Shown piece after piece: positions 20,493 through 28,419 of a stretch of 39,705 nucleotides of DNA. The DNA lies in NCBI GenBank assembly GCA_023269635.1, contig JAHFPN010000007.1, forward strand, positions 1 to 39,705, written 5' to 3'. Position numbers and translations under genes: made by a program. The notes under the pieces were generated by a model. That model was not told the origin of the DNA. It saw only the letters and a list, made by a program, of their open reading frames with translations, and searched no databases. The stretch is from Hyphomicrobiales bacterium. Its GTDB lineage: Bacteria > Pseudomonadota > Alphaproteobacteria > Rhizobiales > Xanthobacteraceae. Every line of letters begins with the position of its first letter. The first letter of the stretch is position 1.

Positions 20493-21237
20493 GCTCCAAG
20501 GCCTGACCAAGCATTTCGGCGGCGTGCGTGCGGTCGAAAAGGTCGACCTTTCCGTCGCGCAAGGCGAGATCCTCGGTCTCATCGGTCCCAACGGCTCGGG
20601 CAAGAGCACGATCGTCAATCTGATCTGCGGCTTGTTTCCGCTGACCGACGGCCGCGTGCTGCTCCATGGCACGGACATCTCCGATCTACCGCCGCATGCG
20701 CGGGTGACGCTCGGGATTGCACGCACCTTTCAGAATATCCGCCTGTTCGGGCAGCTAACGGTCTGGCAGAACCTGTGGGTCGCGCAGAACTCGGGTGAGC
20801 AGTTTGGCCAGGAGAATTTCCTCCGGCGCTGGCTCGGCGGTTCGCGGCGCGCACGCGGCGAAATCGACCGGACGCTGGAATTCTTCGATCTTGCGCATAA
20901 GAGCGATGAATTGGCGGCCAATCTCGCCTTCGGCGAGCAGCGGCGGCTGGAGTTCGCGCGCGCGCTTGCAGCCAAGCCGTCGCTGGTGCTGCTCGACGAG
21001 CCGGCAGCCGGCATGAATGCCGAAGAGATCGACCAACTCGACAGGCGCATCCGCATGCTGCGCGACGATGGTGTCACCATTCTCCTGATCGAGCATCACG
21101 TCGAGTTGGTGATGTCGGTCGCCGACCGCATTGCGGTGCTCAACTTTGGGCAGAAGATCGCGGAAGGCGCCCCGGCGGACGTTCAAGCCAATCCATTGGT
21201 GCGTGAAGCCTATCTCGGCACCGCGACGGCCGCGTGA
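20485..21237 (+). CDS. livG: HAAT-family ABC transporter ATP-binding protein, LivG type (system 1)
   Basis: A 250-residue ATPase. Walker A GPNGSGKST is near residues 34-42, and LFGQLTVWQNLWVAQ is the family's Q-loop region. Here the signature region reads NLAFGEQRRLEFARA, the usual LivG variant of LSGGQ with Phe-Gly-Glu-Gln. Walker B is LVLLDEPAAGMN and the switch is LLIEHHVELVM. GTG start at 20485, within the end of livM. It is one of two ATPases that power the permeases of this operon. Confidence 0.92.
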   Translation: MLELQGLTKHFGGVRAVEKVDLSVAQGEILGLIGPNGSGKSTIVNLICGLFPLTDGRVLLHGTDISDLPPHARVTLGIARTFQNIRLFGQLTVWQNLWVAQNSGEQFGQENFLRRWLGGSRRARGEIDRTLEFFDLAHKSDELAANLAFGEQRRLEFARALAAKPSLVLLDEPAAGMNAEEIDQLDRRIRMLRDDGVTILLIEHHVELVMSVADRIAVLNFGQKIAEGAPADVQANPLVREAYLGTATAA

Positions 21238-21245
21238 GGAACTCG

Positions 21246-21965
21246 ATGCTCGTGGTATCCGACCTGGTCGCCGCATACGGCAAGATCGAAGCGCTCAAAG
21301 GAGTATCGCTGCGCGCCGAGACCGGCCGCATCACGTGTCTGCTCGGACCGAACGGCGCCGGCAAGACGACGCTGATGATGTCGATCGCCGGCATCCTGAA
21401 GCCGCGTCGCGGCTCGATCCGGCTCGGGGACACCGAGCTCACCGGCCTTTCCCCCGCGCGGATCGTCGGCCAGGGTATTGCGCTGGTGCCTGAAAATAGG
21501 CTGGTCTTTCCGCAAATGAGCGTGCTCGAGAATCTTCTCGCCGGTGCTTACCAGCGCGGCGACAAGGCTGAGATCGCCGCCGACGTGGAACGCATGTACG
21601 ACCGTTTCCCGCGCCTGCGCGAGCGTCGCGAGCAGCTTGCCGGGACGCTCTCCGGCGGCGAGCAGCAGATGCTTGCGGTCGCCCGCGCCCTGATGTCTCG
21701 GCCGCGAGTATTGCTGATGGACGAGCCTTCTCTCGGTCTGGCTCCGCTCGTGGTTGCCGAAATCTTCCGCATCGTTTCCGAACTGAACCGCGACGGCACC
21801 ACGATCTTCCTGGTCGAACAGAACGCTCACATGGCTTTGCAGGTCGCTCATCACTTCTATCTGATGGAACAGGGCCGGGTGACGTTCAGCGGGTCGCCCG
21901 GTCAACTCGCCGAAGACGAGGTCATTCAACGCGCCTACCTTGGAGCCCGGCGCGCCGGCGGCTGA
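21246..21965 (+). CDS. livF: HAAT-family ABC transporter ATP-binding protein, LivF type (system 1)
   Basis: A 239-residue ATPase. Walker A is GPNGAGKTT, the Q-loop region VPENRLVFPQMSVLENL, the signature LSGGEQQMLAVARAL, and Walker B VLLMDEPSLGLAP, followed by IFLVEQNAHMAL. The ATG at 21246 is preferred because GAGG lies six bases upstream. The frame also allows GTG at 21234, overlapping the livG stop by four bases. LivF and LivG act as a heterodimer. Since this operon has two permease pairs but one ATPase pair, these subunits probably serve both. Confidence 0.9.
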   Translation: MLVVSDLVAAYGKIEALKGVSLRAETGRITCLLGPNGAGKTTLMMSIAGILKPRRGSIRLGDTELTGLSPARIVGQGIALVPENRLVFPQMSVLENLLAGAYQRGDKAEIAADVERMYDRFPRLRERREQLAGTLSGGEQQMLAVARALMSRPRVLLMDEPSLGLAPLVVAEIFRIVSELNRDGTTIFLVEQNAHMALQVAHHFYLMEQGRVTFSGSPGQLAEDEVIQRAYLGARRAGG

Positions 21966-22021
21966 GTACGCGTTGCCGAACTATTTCGTCTTTCTCGTAA
22001 ACAGGGAACGACAGGTGGTTC

Positions 22022-22921
22022 ATGATCGACTTCGTGCAGAACACCATCGATGGCGTGATGATCGGCGCGTCCTATGGGCTGCTGGCGCTCGGCTTCACGC
22101 TTATCTTCGGCGTAATGCGCCGACTGAATTTGTCCTACGGCCCCTCGATCATGATCGGAGCTTATCTCGGAACGCTGATCTACGTGCAGTTTTCCGCCGG
22201 CCCGGTTGCGGTCGTGGTCATGACTGTCCTCGGCGCGGTGCTCGCCGGCATCTATGTGGAGCGGCTGTGCTTTGCGCCGATGGCGGCAAGCGCCGGCATC
22301 GCCTCCATGGTATCGAGCTTCGCCATTTGGATGCAGCTCGAACAGGCCGCGATTCTGATTCTTCCGCGCCACACGTATCCGTTCCCGCCGCTTGCGACTG
22401 GGGCGCCCCTGGAACTCGGTCCATTCCTGCTGCGCATCGACCATCTGATGATGCTCGCGTGTGCGTTGCTCTTGTCGGCGGGCGTTCAGTACGTGATCTA
22501 CCGTTCACGCTTCGGCCTGGCGTTGCGCGCCATTATTGGAAACCCGGTCGCGGCGCATCTCGTCGGTATCGATGTCAAGACCTCCGTCATGCTCGCGTTC
22601 GCCGGCGCGTCGGCTGTCGGCGGTATCGCTGGCTATCTGGTGCTGGCGATCGATCAACAGGTCACGCCCATGTTCGGCATGTGGGCGACTATGAAGGGCC
22701 TGATCGCAATGATGATCGGGGGTCTCGGTTCGATACCCGGCGCGATCCTCGGCGGCTTGGTGCTGGGCGTTGTGGAGGCGCACAGCCTGTGGCATTTCGG
22801 CCCGCAGGTCCGCGACCTCGTCGCCTATCTCTTGCTGTTTGCCTGTCTGGTGCTGCGGCCGAGCGGAATCCTAGGGGATGCGCCGGCGGCCGAGACAAGC
22901 ATCGGGCGCCGGAGTGCGTGA
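22022..22921 (+). CDS. livH: HAAT-family ABC transporter permease, LivH type (system 1, second pair)
   Basis: A 299-residue permease with the opening DGVMIGASYGLLALGFTLIFGVMRRLNLSY-like, the coupling loop RSRFGLALRAIIGNPVAAHLVGIDV, and the GLIAMMIGGLGSIPGAILGG segment. It is a paralogue of the livH gene 3.3 kb upstream but clearly diverged from it. It lies 56 bases after livF on the same strand. With the next gene it forms a second permease pair without its own ATPases or binding protein nearby. Confidence 0.9.
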   Translation: MIDFVQNTIDGVMIGASYGLLALGFTLIFGVMRRLNLSYGPSIMIGAYLGTLIYVQFSAGPVAVVVMTVLGAVLAGIYVERLCFAPMAASAGIASMVSSFAIWMQLEQAAILILPRHTYPFPPLATGAPLELGPFLLRIDHLMMLACALLLSAGVQYVIYRSRFGLALRAIIGNPVAAHLVGIDVKTSVMLAFAGASAVGGIAGYLVLAIDQQVTPMFGMWATMKGLIAMMIGGLGSIPGAILGGLVLGVVEAHSLWHFGPQVRDLVAYLLLFACLVLRPSGILGDAPAAETSIGRRSA

Positions 22922-23835
22922 TCGTGGACGATTATCTCATCGGCGTGCTCTCGAATGTCGGGGTAATCTCGTTCATCGCGCTGTCAGCGTATCTGTTGCT
23001 GTTGATCGGGGAGATTTCGTTCGGGCAGCAGGCTTTCTTCGCGATCGGCGCTTATGCAGCGGGCATCGCGACGGCGCTGTGGGGCTGGCCGCTCGCTGCA
23101 GGTCTTGCTTGGGGCGCCGCGGTCGCTGGCGCCGCCGCGGTCCTGGTCGGGGTACCCACGCTGCGGCTGCACGGCCTCTATTTCGCGATCGCAACGCTCG
23201 CGTTTGCCGAGATGGTCCGATTGCTGTGCGAGTTGTTCCGCTATCAGATCACGATCGACGGCGAACCGACCGGACCGAACGGCGCCGACGGTTTTCGCAA
23301 CATTCGATACATTTTTGAGAACGATATCGGTCCGCTGCAGTTTCTGGTGCTGATCTACGCGTTGCTGGCGGCTGCGCTGCTGGGGTTCATGCTGATGGAG
23401 CGATCGCGCCTGGGTGTCGCGTTCCGCATGATCGGCGAGGACGTGGCGCTCGCCGGACTGCAAGGGATCGCCGTTGCCCGCTTCAAGGTCCTCGCCGCCG
23501 GGCTTGCTGGGGCGCTCGCCGGCATCGGCGGGGGGCTCTATGCCCATCTGACGACCTATGTCGAGCCGCGCATCTTCGACGTCATGCTCGGCGTGCACAG
23601 CCTCGCCTACGGACTTATCGGCGGGCTCGGCACTGCGCTCGGGCCGTTGCTCGGCGTGCTGATCGACATCGGGCTGCTAGAGTCCATCCGGAGCCTTGCC
23701 GGATATCGTATGATCATCTTCGGCGGGGTGGTTGCTTTTCTCCTGATTGTGCGACCGCGAGGATTGCTCGACGAGACCGTAGTGCACTACGTCCGGCGAA
23801 CCTGGTATCAAATCGGGCGCGGCCGCGGCAATTGA
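22918..23835 (+). CDS. livM: HAAT-family ABC transporter permease, LivM type (system 1, second pair)
   Basis: A 305-residue permease with LSAYLLLLIGEISFGQQAFFAIGAYAAG near the N-terminus, the loop ERSRLGVAFRMIGEDVALAGLQGI, and GGGLYAHLTTYVEPRIFDVMLG. GTG at 22918 overlaps the stop of the preceding gene by four bases (GTGA); a second GTG at 22924 is also possible. Pairs with the LivH-type protein just upstream. Confidence 0.88.
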   Translation: MIVDDYLIGVLSNVGVISFIALSAYLLLLIGEISFGQQAFFAIGAYAAGIATALWGWPLAAGLAWGAAVAGAAAVLVGVPTLRLHGLYFAIATLAFAEMVRLLCELFRYQITIDGEPTGPNGADGFRNIRYIFENDIGPLQFLVLIYALLAAALLGFMLMERSRLGVAFRMIGEDVALAGLQGIAVARFKVLAAGLAGALAGIGGGLYAHLTTYVEPRIFDVMLGVHSLAYGLIGGLGTALGPLLGVLIDIGLLESIRSLAGYRMIIFGGVVAFLLIVRPRGLLDETVVHYVRRTWYQIGRGRGN

Positions 23836-23885
23836 CTTGGCAACGCATTGGCTGTGCCGCATCATTGCCGGTCAGAGACCCTCTG

Positions 23886-24329
23886 ATGTCGAACGTCGAA
23901 CTTCTTCGAATATTGGCGGCAGCGACGATAATGGCTTGCCTGCCCGGCAGCATGCAGGCAGCCGACATTCGAGCCAAGGCTGACGTCGCCTGCCAGCCGA
24001 CGGCGGGGACGCTGACATACGTTTGCACCATCCGCCTAACCGATTCCAGGACAAACGAACCGCTGACCGGAATCGATCTATCCGTCGGTGCCGACATGCC
24101 TTCGATGCCGATGATGCACAATGTGCGCCCGGTCAAGGCGACGCCGGGGCGGGAGAAGGGAACCTATCAGGCGCACATCGAGCTCGAGATGGCGGGCGAG
24201 TGGGCGCTACAGCTCAATCTCTCGGGAAAGTTACGCGACCGTCTGGTCCAGGTTCTGCGTTTCGAGGACGGCGAGATTGCTCGCGAAATATCTCCGGCAG
24301 CGCCGCGCCCGGCGCGTCAGAAGCATTGA
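23886..24329 (+). CDS. Small exported protein, YtkA-like
   Basis: A 147-residue protein from the ATG at 23886; the frame also opens at TTG 23832, overlapping livM. The N-terminus looks like a signal peptide (LLRILAAATIMACLPGSMQAAD). The mature part has one pair of cysteines (ADVACQPT and LTYVCTIRL) and a beta-rich segment, GADMPSMPMMHNVRPVKATPG followed by YQAHIELEMAGEWALQLNLSG. That is the general pattern of the YtkA/FixH-like domain, often found with copper proteins or transporters. The Met-rich stretch might bind metal. It ends the system 1 operon; its job there is unknown. Confidence 0.65.
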   Translation: MSNVELLRILAAATIMACLPGSMQAADIRAKADVACQPTAGTLTYVCTIRLTDSRTNEPLTGIDLSVGADMPSMPMMHNVRPVKATPGREKGTYQAHIELEMAGEWALQLNLSGKLRDRLVQVLRFEDGEIAREISPAAPRPARQKH

Positions 24330-24573
24330 TGTGAGCCGGCAATGTCGATCAGTTGCGAGGCCGCATCGTGTCCGCGAACGAAGTATTGATACCCTTAAGT
24401 CTTCAATATTGGCGGAGCGAGTCTCAATCTTGAGCTTCTCCCTGCCGTGGACGCCATCGCCGGGAAGTACCGAGCGATTGGCCGCGGGCTAGGGAATTCA
24501 ATCGGCTCGGATCAGCGAGCTACGCTGCGAAATCTCCCTATACCTCGGCAGCATTCGAAGTTTCATCGAGAGA

Positions 24574-24786
24574 ATGTTAGAACCCAGTTCCTTTTCCTCC
24601 GCCGGCCAGTCTCTGATTTCGCAGAAAATTTCCGCTGTGAGGAGTCACGCGAAATTGCGCGACATTTGCGGAGGTTAGCCCGGTACTCACGGTTAGAATC
24701 GAAACGAGAGAGCACACAGGCGGCTCTCAGCGTACCGAAGCGGGCGATTTTCTCAGGGGGCCACTTCTGTGCTGCGGTTCTCAAAC
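24574..24786. repeat. Dispersed intergenic repeat, copy 3 (in gap 24330-24786)
   Basis: This block closely parallels 33618-33830: gttag, cctccgccggccagtc, gatttcgcag, cgcgacatttgcgg and gcgattttctcagg in the same order. Its left and right parts match copy 1 (4975-5145). It sits between two converging transporter operons. Bases 24330-24573 show no gene or clear terminator. Confidence 0.75.
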
Positions 24787-25590
24787 TCAATGCTGGGATA
24801 TCGAACGGGCGCCATCATCGCTTGGATTGTTTGAACTCCGACCCAGATACGCGGCAATGACTTCCGGATTGTTGAGGACTTCGCCCGGGGCCCCTTCTGC
24901 CAGCGTGCGTCCGTAGTCGAGCACGTGAATTCGGTCGGCAAGATCCGCCACCATCTGCATGTCGTGCTCGATCCAGATCATGGCCGTCTTGAGCTCATGC
25001 TTGATGCGCAGAATAAAGCGCGCGAGATCCTCGCGTTCGTCGCGGTTCAATCCGGCAGATGGCTCGTCGAGCAGCAACAGCGTCGGATCGAGTGCGAGTG
25101 CCCGCGCGAATCCGACAATCTTCTGGATCCCGAAAGGAAGACCGCCGACAGGCACGTGGCGATAACGTTCCAGTTCGACGAAATCGATAATGTATTCAAC
25201 CGCTTCGCGGTGACGAACTTCCTCGCGGCGCACGCTCGGAAGGAACAGCATTTCGGCGATTGGATGCGTGCGGACGCGCGCGTGACGTCCGGTAAGCAGA
25301 TTCTCGATCACTGTCATCTGCGGAAACAGTTCGCCATGCTGGAAAGTGCGCGCGATGCCAAGTCGGGCGATCTCGTGTGGCGGCCGCGCGGCGATGTCCT
25401 CGCCGCGAAGACGAATTTGCCCAGTGCCACGATAGATACCGCTGATGCAGTTGAGCAGGCTCGTCTTGCCGGCCCCGTTTGGGCCGATGAGCGCGAATAG
25501 CTCTCCGGGCTCGACCGCGAATGAAACATCCTCGAGCACGGTGAGGCCGCCGAACCGGAGCGTCAGATTCTTGATCTCGAGCTCAGCCAT
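24787..25590 (-). CDS. livG: HAAT-family ABC transporter ATP-binding protein, LivG type (system 2)
   Basis: A 267-residue ATPase with Walker A GPNGAGKTS, ARTFQHGELFPQMTVIENLL, the LivG-type signature GIQKIVGFARAL, Walker B LLLLDEPSAGLN and IWIEHDMQMV. The ATG at 25590 follows GGAGG and overlaps the end of the livF-type gene by eight bases. The frame stays open upstream but only over livF. It is the last gene of the system 2 operon. The C-terminus has a short polar tail after AAYLGRS. Confidence 0.92.
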   Translation of the reverse strand: MAELEIKNLTLRFGGLTVLEDVSFAVEPGELFALIGPNGAGKTSLLNCISGIYRGTGQIRLRGEDIAARPPHEIARLGIARTFQHGELFPQMTVIENLLTGRHARVRTHPIAEMLFLPSVRREEVRHREAVEYIIDFVELERYRHVPVGGLPFGIQKIVGFARALALDPTLLLLDEPSAGLNRDEREDLARFILRIKHELKTAMIWIEHDMQMVADLADRIHVLDYGRTLAEGAPGEVLNNPEVIAAYLGRSSNNPSDDGARSISQH

Positions 25591-26389
25591 ACCACCTCCG
25601 GCTGCGCCGATACTGCTTGACGGCCCGGTAGCTCTTTCGCTCGCCGCTCGTGGTTTGGCCGAGATAGAATTCACGAATGTCTTGGTGTTGGAGCAATCGC
25701 TTCGGATCGCCGTCGAGCACGAGCCGGCCGTTCTCCAGCACATAGCCATAGTCGGCGATCTCAAGGGCGATAGACGCATTCTGTTCGACCAGCAGGATGC
25801 TGAGGCCGAGCCCGTCGCGAATTTCGACCAGGCGCCGCATGAGGCTTTCGACAGCCACCGGCGCCAACCCAAGGGAGAGCTCGTCGATTAGAAGCAGCTC
25901 CGGCGAGCCGACAAGCGCGCTTCCGAGTGCGAGCATCTGGCGCTCGCCTCCCGAAAGCAGGCCGGCGATACGGCCTTTCAGCGCGGCAAGCTGCGGGAAG
26001 AACTCATAGACGAGCGCTTCGCGCCGGCGGCGTTCGGCCCGGCCAGCGCGATGGGCGACTGGAGCCGCGAGATTTTCGGCGACGGTCAGGTTGGGGAACA
26101 CTTTGTCGCGCTCGGGGACGAGCACGAGGCCGAGATGCGTGATCTTGTCCGGCCGGCGGTTTTCGATCCGCATTCCCTTGAAAACGATGTTGCCTTCGGT
26201 GACCCGGGCGTCGTCGAGGCCGAGGAATCCGGAGACTGCCCGCAGGGTAGTGGTTTTCCCGGCTCCGTTGTTGCCGAGCACGGCGACGATCTGGCCGGGC
26301 TTCACGGAAAGCGAGATACCCTGCACGGCCGTGATCGCCCGATGATAGACCACCTCGAGTTTTTCAACGGAAAGGAGCGGCACGGTCAT
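25583..26389 (-). CDS. livF: HAAT-family ABC transporter ATP-binding protein, LivF type (system 2)
   Basis: A 268-residue ATPase from the ATG at 26389: Walker A GNNGAGKTT, LVPERDKVFPNLTVAENL, signature LLSGGERQMLALGSAL, Walker B LLLIDELSLGLAP, then ILLVEQNASIAL. In Walker B the usual DEP is DEL, a conservative oddity also met in other LivF proteins. The start overlaps the livM stop by four bases. The last 30 residues (after EFYLGQT) are an Arg/Tyr-rich tail (YRAVKQYRRSRRWYG). Confidence 0.9.
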   Translation of the reverse strand: MTVPLLSVEKLEVVYHRAITAVQGISLSVKPGQIVAVLGNNGAGKTTTLRAVSGFLGLDDARVTEGNIVFKGMRIENRRPDKITHLGLVLVPERDKVFPNLTVAENLAAPVAHRAGRAERRRREALVYEFFPQLAALKGRIAGLLSGGERQMLALGSALVGSPELLLIDELSLGLAPVAVESLMRRLVEIRDGLGLSILLVEQNASIALEIADYGYVLENGRLVLDGDPKRLLQHQDIREFYLGQTTSGERKSYRAVKQYRRSRRWYG

Positions 26390-27468
26390 CGGTTGGTCCC
26401 TGTGACCTGCCGGTGCTTGAACGGCCATAACAGAAAAAACGTCTGGATCCTGTGCCAGATGCCGACGAGGCCGAGCGGCTCGAACACGAGGAACAGGATC
26501 ATGACGAGGCCAAAGGCCGCGTAGTTCACCGCGAACAACACGCTCGCATAGCGCGCGGCGCCGGGCAGGGCTGCCAGTGCTGCCTCGATCCAGTAGGGAA
26601 ACAGCGTGACGAACATCGCGCCCAGCAGGGCGCCGAGCAGCGAACCCATGCCGCCGATGATGACCATCGCCACGTACTGGATCGTAAGAAAGAGCGAAAA
26701 CGCTTCGACCGATACGAACCCGCGGTAATAGGCGAACAGCGCGCCTGCAACCGCCGTGATCGCGGAGCTCACGACGAACGCGAGAAGCTTGTAGCTGGCA
26801 ATCCCGATTCCGAGCGCCTCGGCCACGGTCTCGTGGCTGCGGATCGCCCGCCACGCCCGACCGGTACGGCTGCGGATCAGATTGAGGCAGATGAAAAGCG
26901 TCGCGGCCGCGGCGGCGAGCAACACGAAATACCAAATGCGTGGATTGATGACGGCGTAACCGCCGATGCTCGGCGGGTCGATCACGATACCCGTCGAGTA
27001 GCCGCGCTTGGTTTCGTACTCGCCGCCGAGATAGACGACGACGAAGTGAAGCGCGAGGGTACTGACGGCCAGATAGAGGCCGCGCAGCCGCAACGACGGC
27101 AATCCGAACACGATACCGAGCAACGCGCCGACCGCGGCCGCGGCAGGAAGCGTGACCCAGAACGGCGCGCCAAACTCCTTGAACAGGATGCCCGCGGTGA
27201 ATGCACCGGCGGCGAGCAACCCGGCATGGCCGAGCGAGATCTGGCCCGCGTATCCTGTCAACAACATCAACGAGAGCGAGCCGATTGCAGCGAGGAAGAC
27301 TTGGCACGCCAAATCGAGCTGGAATGGCGAGGCGACGAACGGAAAGACGGACAATGCGACGGCAAACAGGCCAGCGCTCACGCGCTCAAGACGGGTCTCG
27401 ATGAGCTTGAAATCTTGGGCATAGCCAGTGCGGAAATAGCCGCTCGCCCACGGCATGCGCCTAGACAC
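26386..27468 (-). CDS. livM: HAAT-family ABC transporter permease, LivM type (system 2)
   Basis: A 360-residue permease, longer than usual because of about 45 N-terminal residues before the first membrane segment. Family marks: LTGYAGQISLGHAGLLAAGAFTAG, the loop RSRTGRAWRAIRSHETVAEALGIGI, and QYVAMVIIGGMGSLLGALLGA. GTG at 27468 overlaps livH by eight bases; an ATG at 27456 is an alternative. Partner of the LivH-type permease encoded just upstream. Confidence 0.9.
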   Translation of the reverse strand: MSRRMPWASGYFRTGYAQDFKLIETRLERVSAGLFAVALSVFPFVASPFQLDLACQVFLAAIGSLSLMLLTGYAGQISLGHAGLLAAGAFTAGILFKEFGAPFWVTLPAAAAVGALLGIVFGLPSLRLRGLYLAVSTLALHFVVVYLGGEYETKRGYSTGIVIDPPSIGGYAVINPRIWYFVLLAAAAATLFICLNLIRSRTGRAWRAIRSHETVAEALGIGIASYKLLAFVVSSAITAVAGALFAYYRGFVSVEAFSLFLTIQYVAMVIIGGMGSLLGALLGAMFVTLFPYWIEAALAALPGAARYASVLFAVNYAAFGLVMILFLVFEPLGLVGIWHRIQTFFLLWPFKHRQVTGTNR

Positions 27469-28333
27469 GGTCGAGCTCCTCGCGCGTGCCGAACAGGCCC
27501 CACGGCCGAATGATCAACATCACGATCAGGACCAGGAAAGGAACCACGTCGGAAAGCAATGGATCGACGTAGTGGATCAGCGAAATCTCGGCCGCCGCGA
27601 CGATCAGTGCGCCGAAGAGTGCTCCGACCAGGCTGTCGAGCCCGCCGACGAGAGCAGCGGGGAACGCCTTGAGGCCGATCAGCACCATTGTGCCGGTCAG
27701 CCCCGAATCGAGCGAGATCAGCATGCCGGCGATCGAGCCCGTGAGCGTCGAGAGCCCCCAGGCGAGCGCGTAGATCGCGTGCAGATTGATCCCGCGCTGG
27801 GCGGCGAGCAGGGGATTCTGCCCGGCCGCGCGCATGCGCACGCCCCAGCGGCTGAAGCGAAGGAACGCGAACAGGGCGCCATAGATGACCGCCGTCGCAA
27901 GCACGAGCAGCGCGGCCATGGTCGAAATGCGGGCGCCGCCCGGCAGCGCGATGGCGGGATTGACCACGCCGAGCGCCTGCCCGGGATATTGCTGCTGCGC
28001 CGACCAGACGATCACCATGACGCCGCGCAGAAGAATTCCGAGCGCAATCGTAGTGAGCACCGCAGCGAGCACCATCTCGCCCGCCATCTTGCGCATGAGA
28101 AAAAGGTAAACGAGGGCGCCGACACAGAGACTCAGGACCAGAGCCACCGCGATCGCGACGAGCGGATGACCGGTAAAGGTGGAAGCCGTTGCGAGCAGAA
28201 GGTAGGAACCGAGCATCATCAGCTCGCCGTGCGCCAAATTGAGCACGCGGCTCACTCGGTAGATCAGCACGTAGCCGCAGGCGATCAGCGCATAGATCGC
28301 CGCGAGTACGATGATATTGACGCCGAGCTGCAA
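27461..28333 (-). CDS. livH: HAAT-family ABC transporter permease, LivH type (system 2)
   Basis: From TTG at 28333 the protein has 290 residues, the normal LivH size. GAGGGAG four bases ahead supports this rare start, and the upstream part of the open frame runs through a strong hairpin and into livK, so it is not coding. Family marks: LIACGYVLIYRVSRVLNLAHGELMMLG-like (about residues 14-40), the loop FSRWGVRMRAAGQNPLLAAQRGIN, and LIGLKAFPAALVGGLDSLVGA. It forms the channel with LivM. Confidence 0.88.
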   Translation of the reverse strand: MQLGVNIIVLAAIYALIACGYVLIYRVSRVLNLAHGELMMLGSYLLLATASTFTGHPLVAIAVALVLSLCVGALVYLFLMRKMAGEMVLAAVLTTIALGILLRGVMVIVWSAQQQYPGQALGVVNPAIALPGGARISTMAALLVLATAVIYGALFAFLRFSRWGVRMRAAGQNPLLAAQRGINLHAIYALAWGLSTLTGSIAGMLISLDSGLTGTMVLIGLKAFPAALVGGLDSLVGALFGALIVAAAEISLIHYVDPLLSDVVPFLVLIVMLIIRPWGLFGTREELDRV

Positions 28334-28363
28334 GGTGCTCCCTCGTGGGAATTCCGCTGACCC

Positions 28364-28403
28364 TTGCAGACGCGCCCGGCTCGGAAGCCGGGCGCGTCTG
28401 CAA
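28364..28403 (-). terminator. Strong intercistronic stem-loop between livK and livH, system 2
   Basis: Seventeen perfect pairs (arm ttgcagacgcgcccggc and its exact complement) around a six-base loop, 16 bases after the livK stop and 30 before the livH start. No T-run follows. It probably caps the livK message or attenuates downstream transcription, keeping binding protein in excess. Confidence 0.8.
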
Positions 28404-28419
28404 TCAGACGAGGTCGGCT

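Noticed and set aside
17892-20726. A 944-codon - strand open frame across the livK-livH-livM-livG region
   Set aside because: Runs antisense to four well-supported genes; His/Glu/Arg/Gln-rich low-complexity translation typical of reverse reading of membrane-protein genes.
26452-27513. A 353-codon + strand open frame opposite the system 2 LivM gene
   Set aside because: Antisense shadow with the same Glu/Arg/Gln-rich bias; the permease on the other strand is clear.
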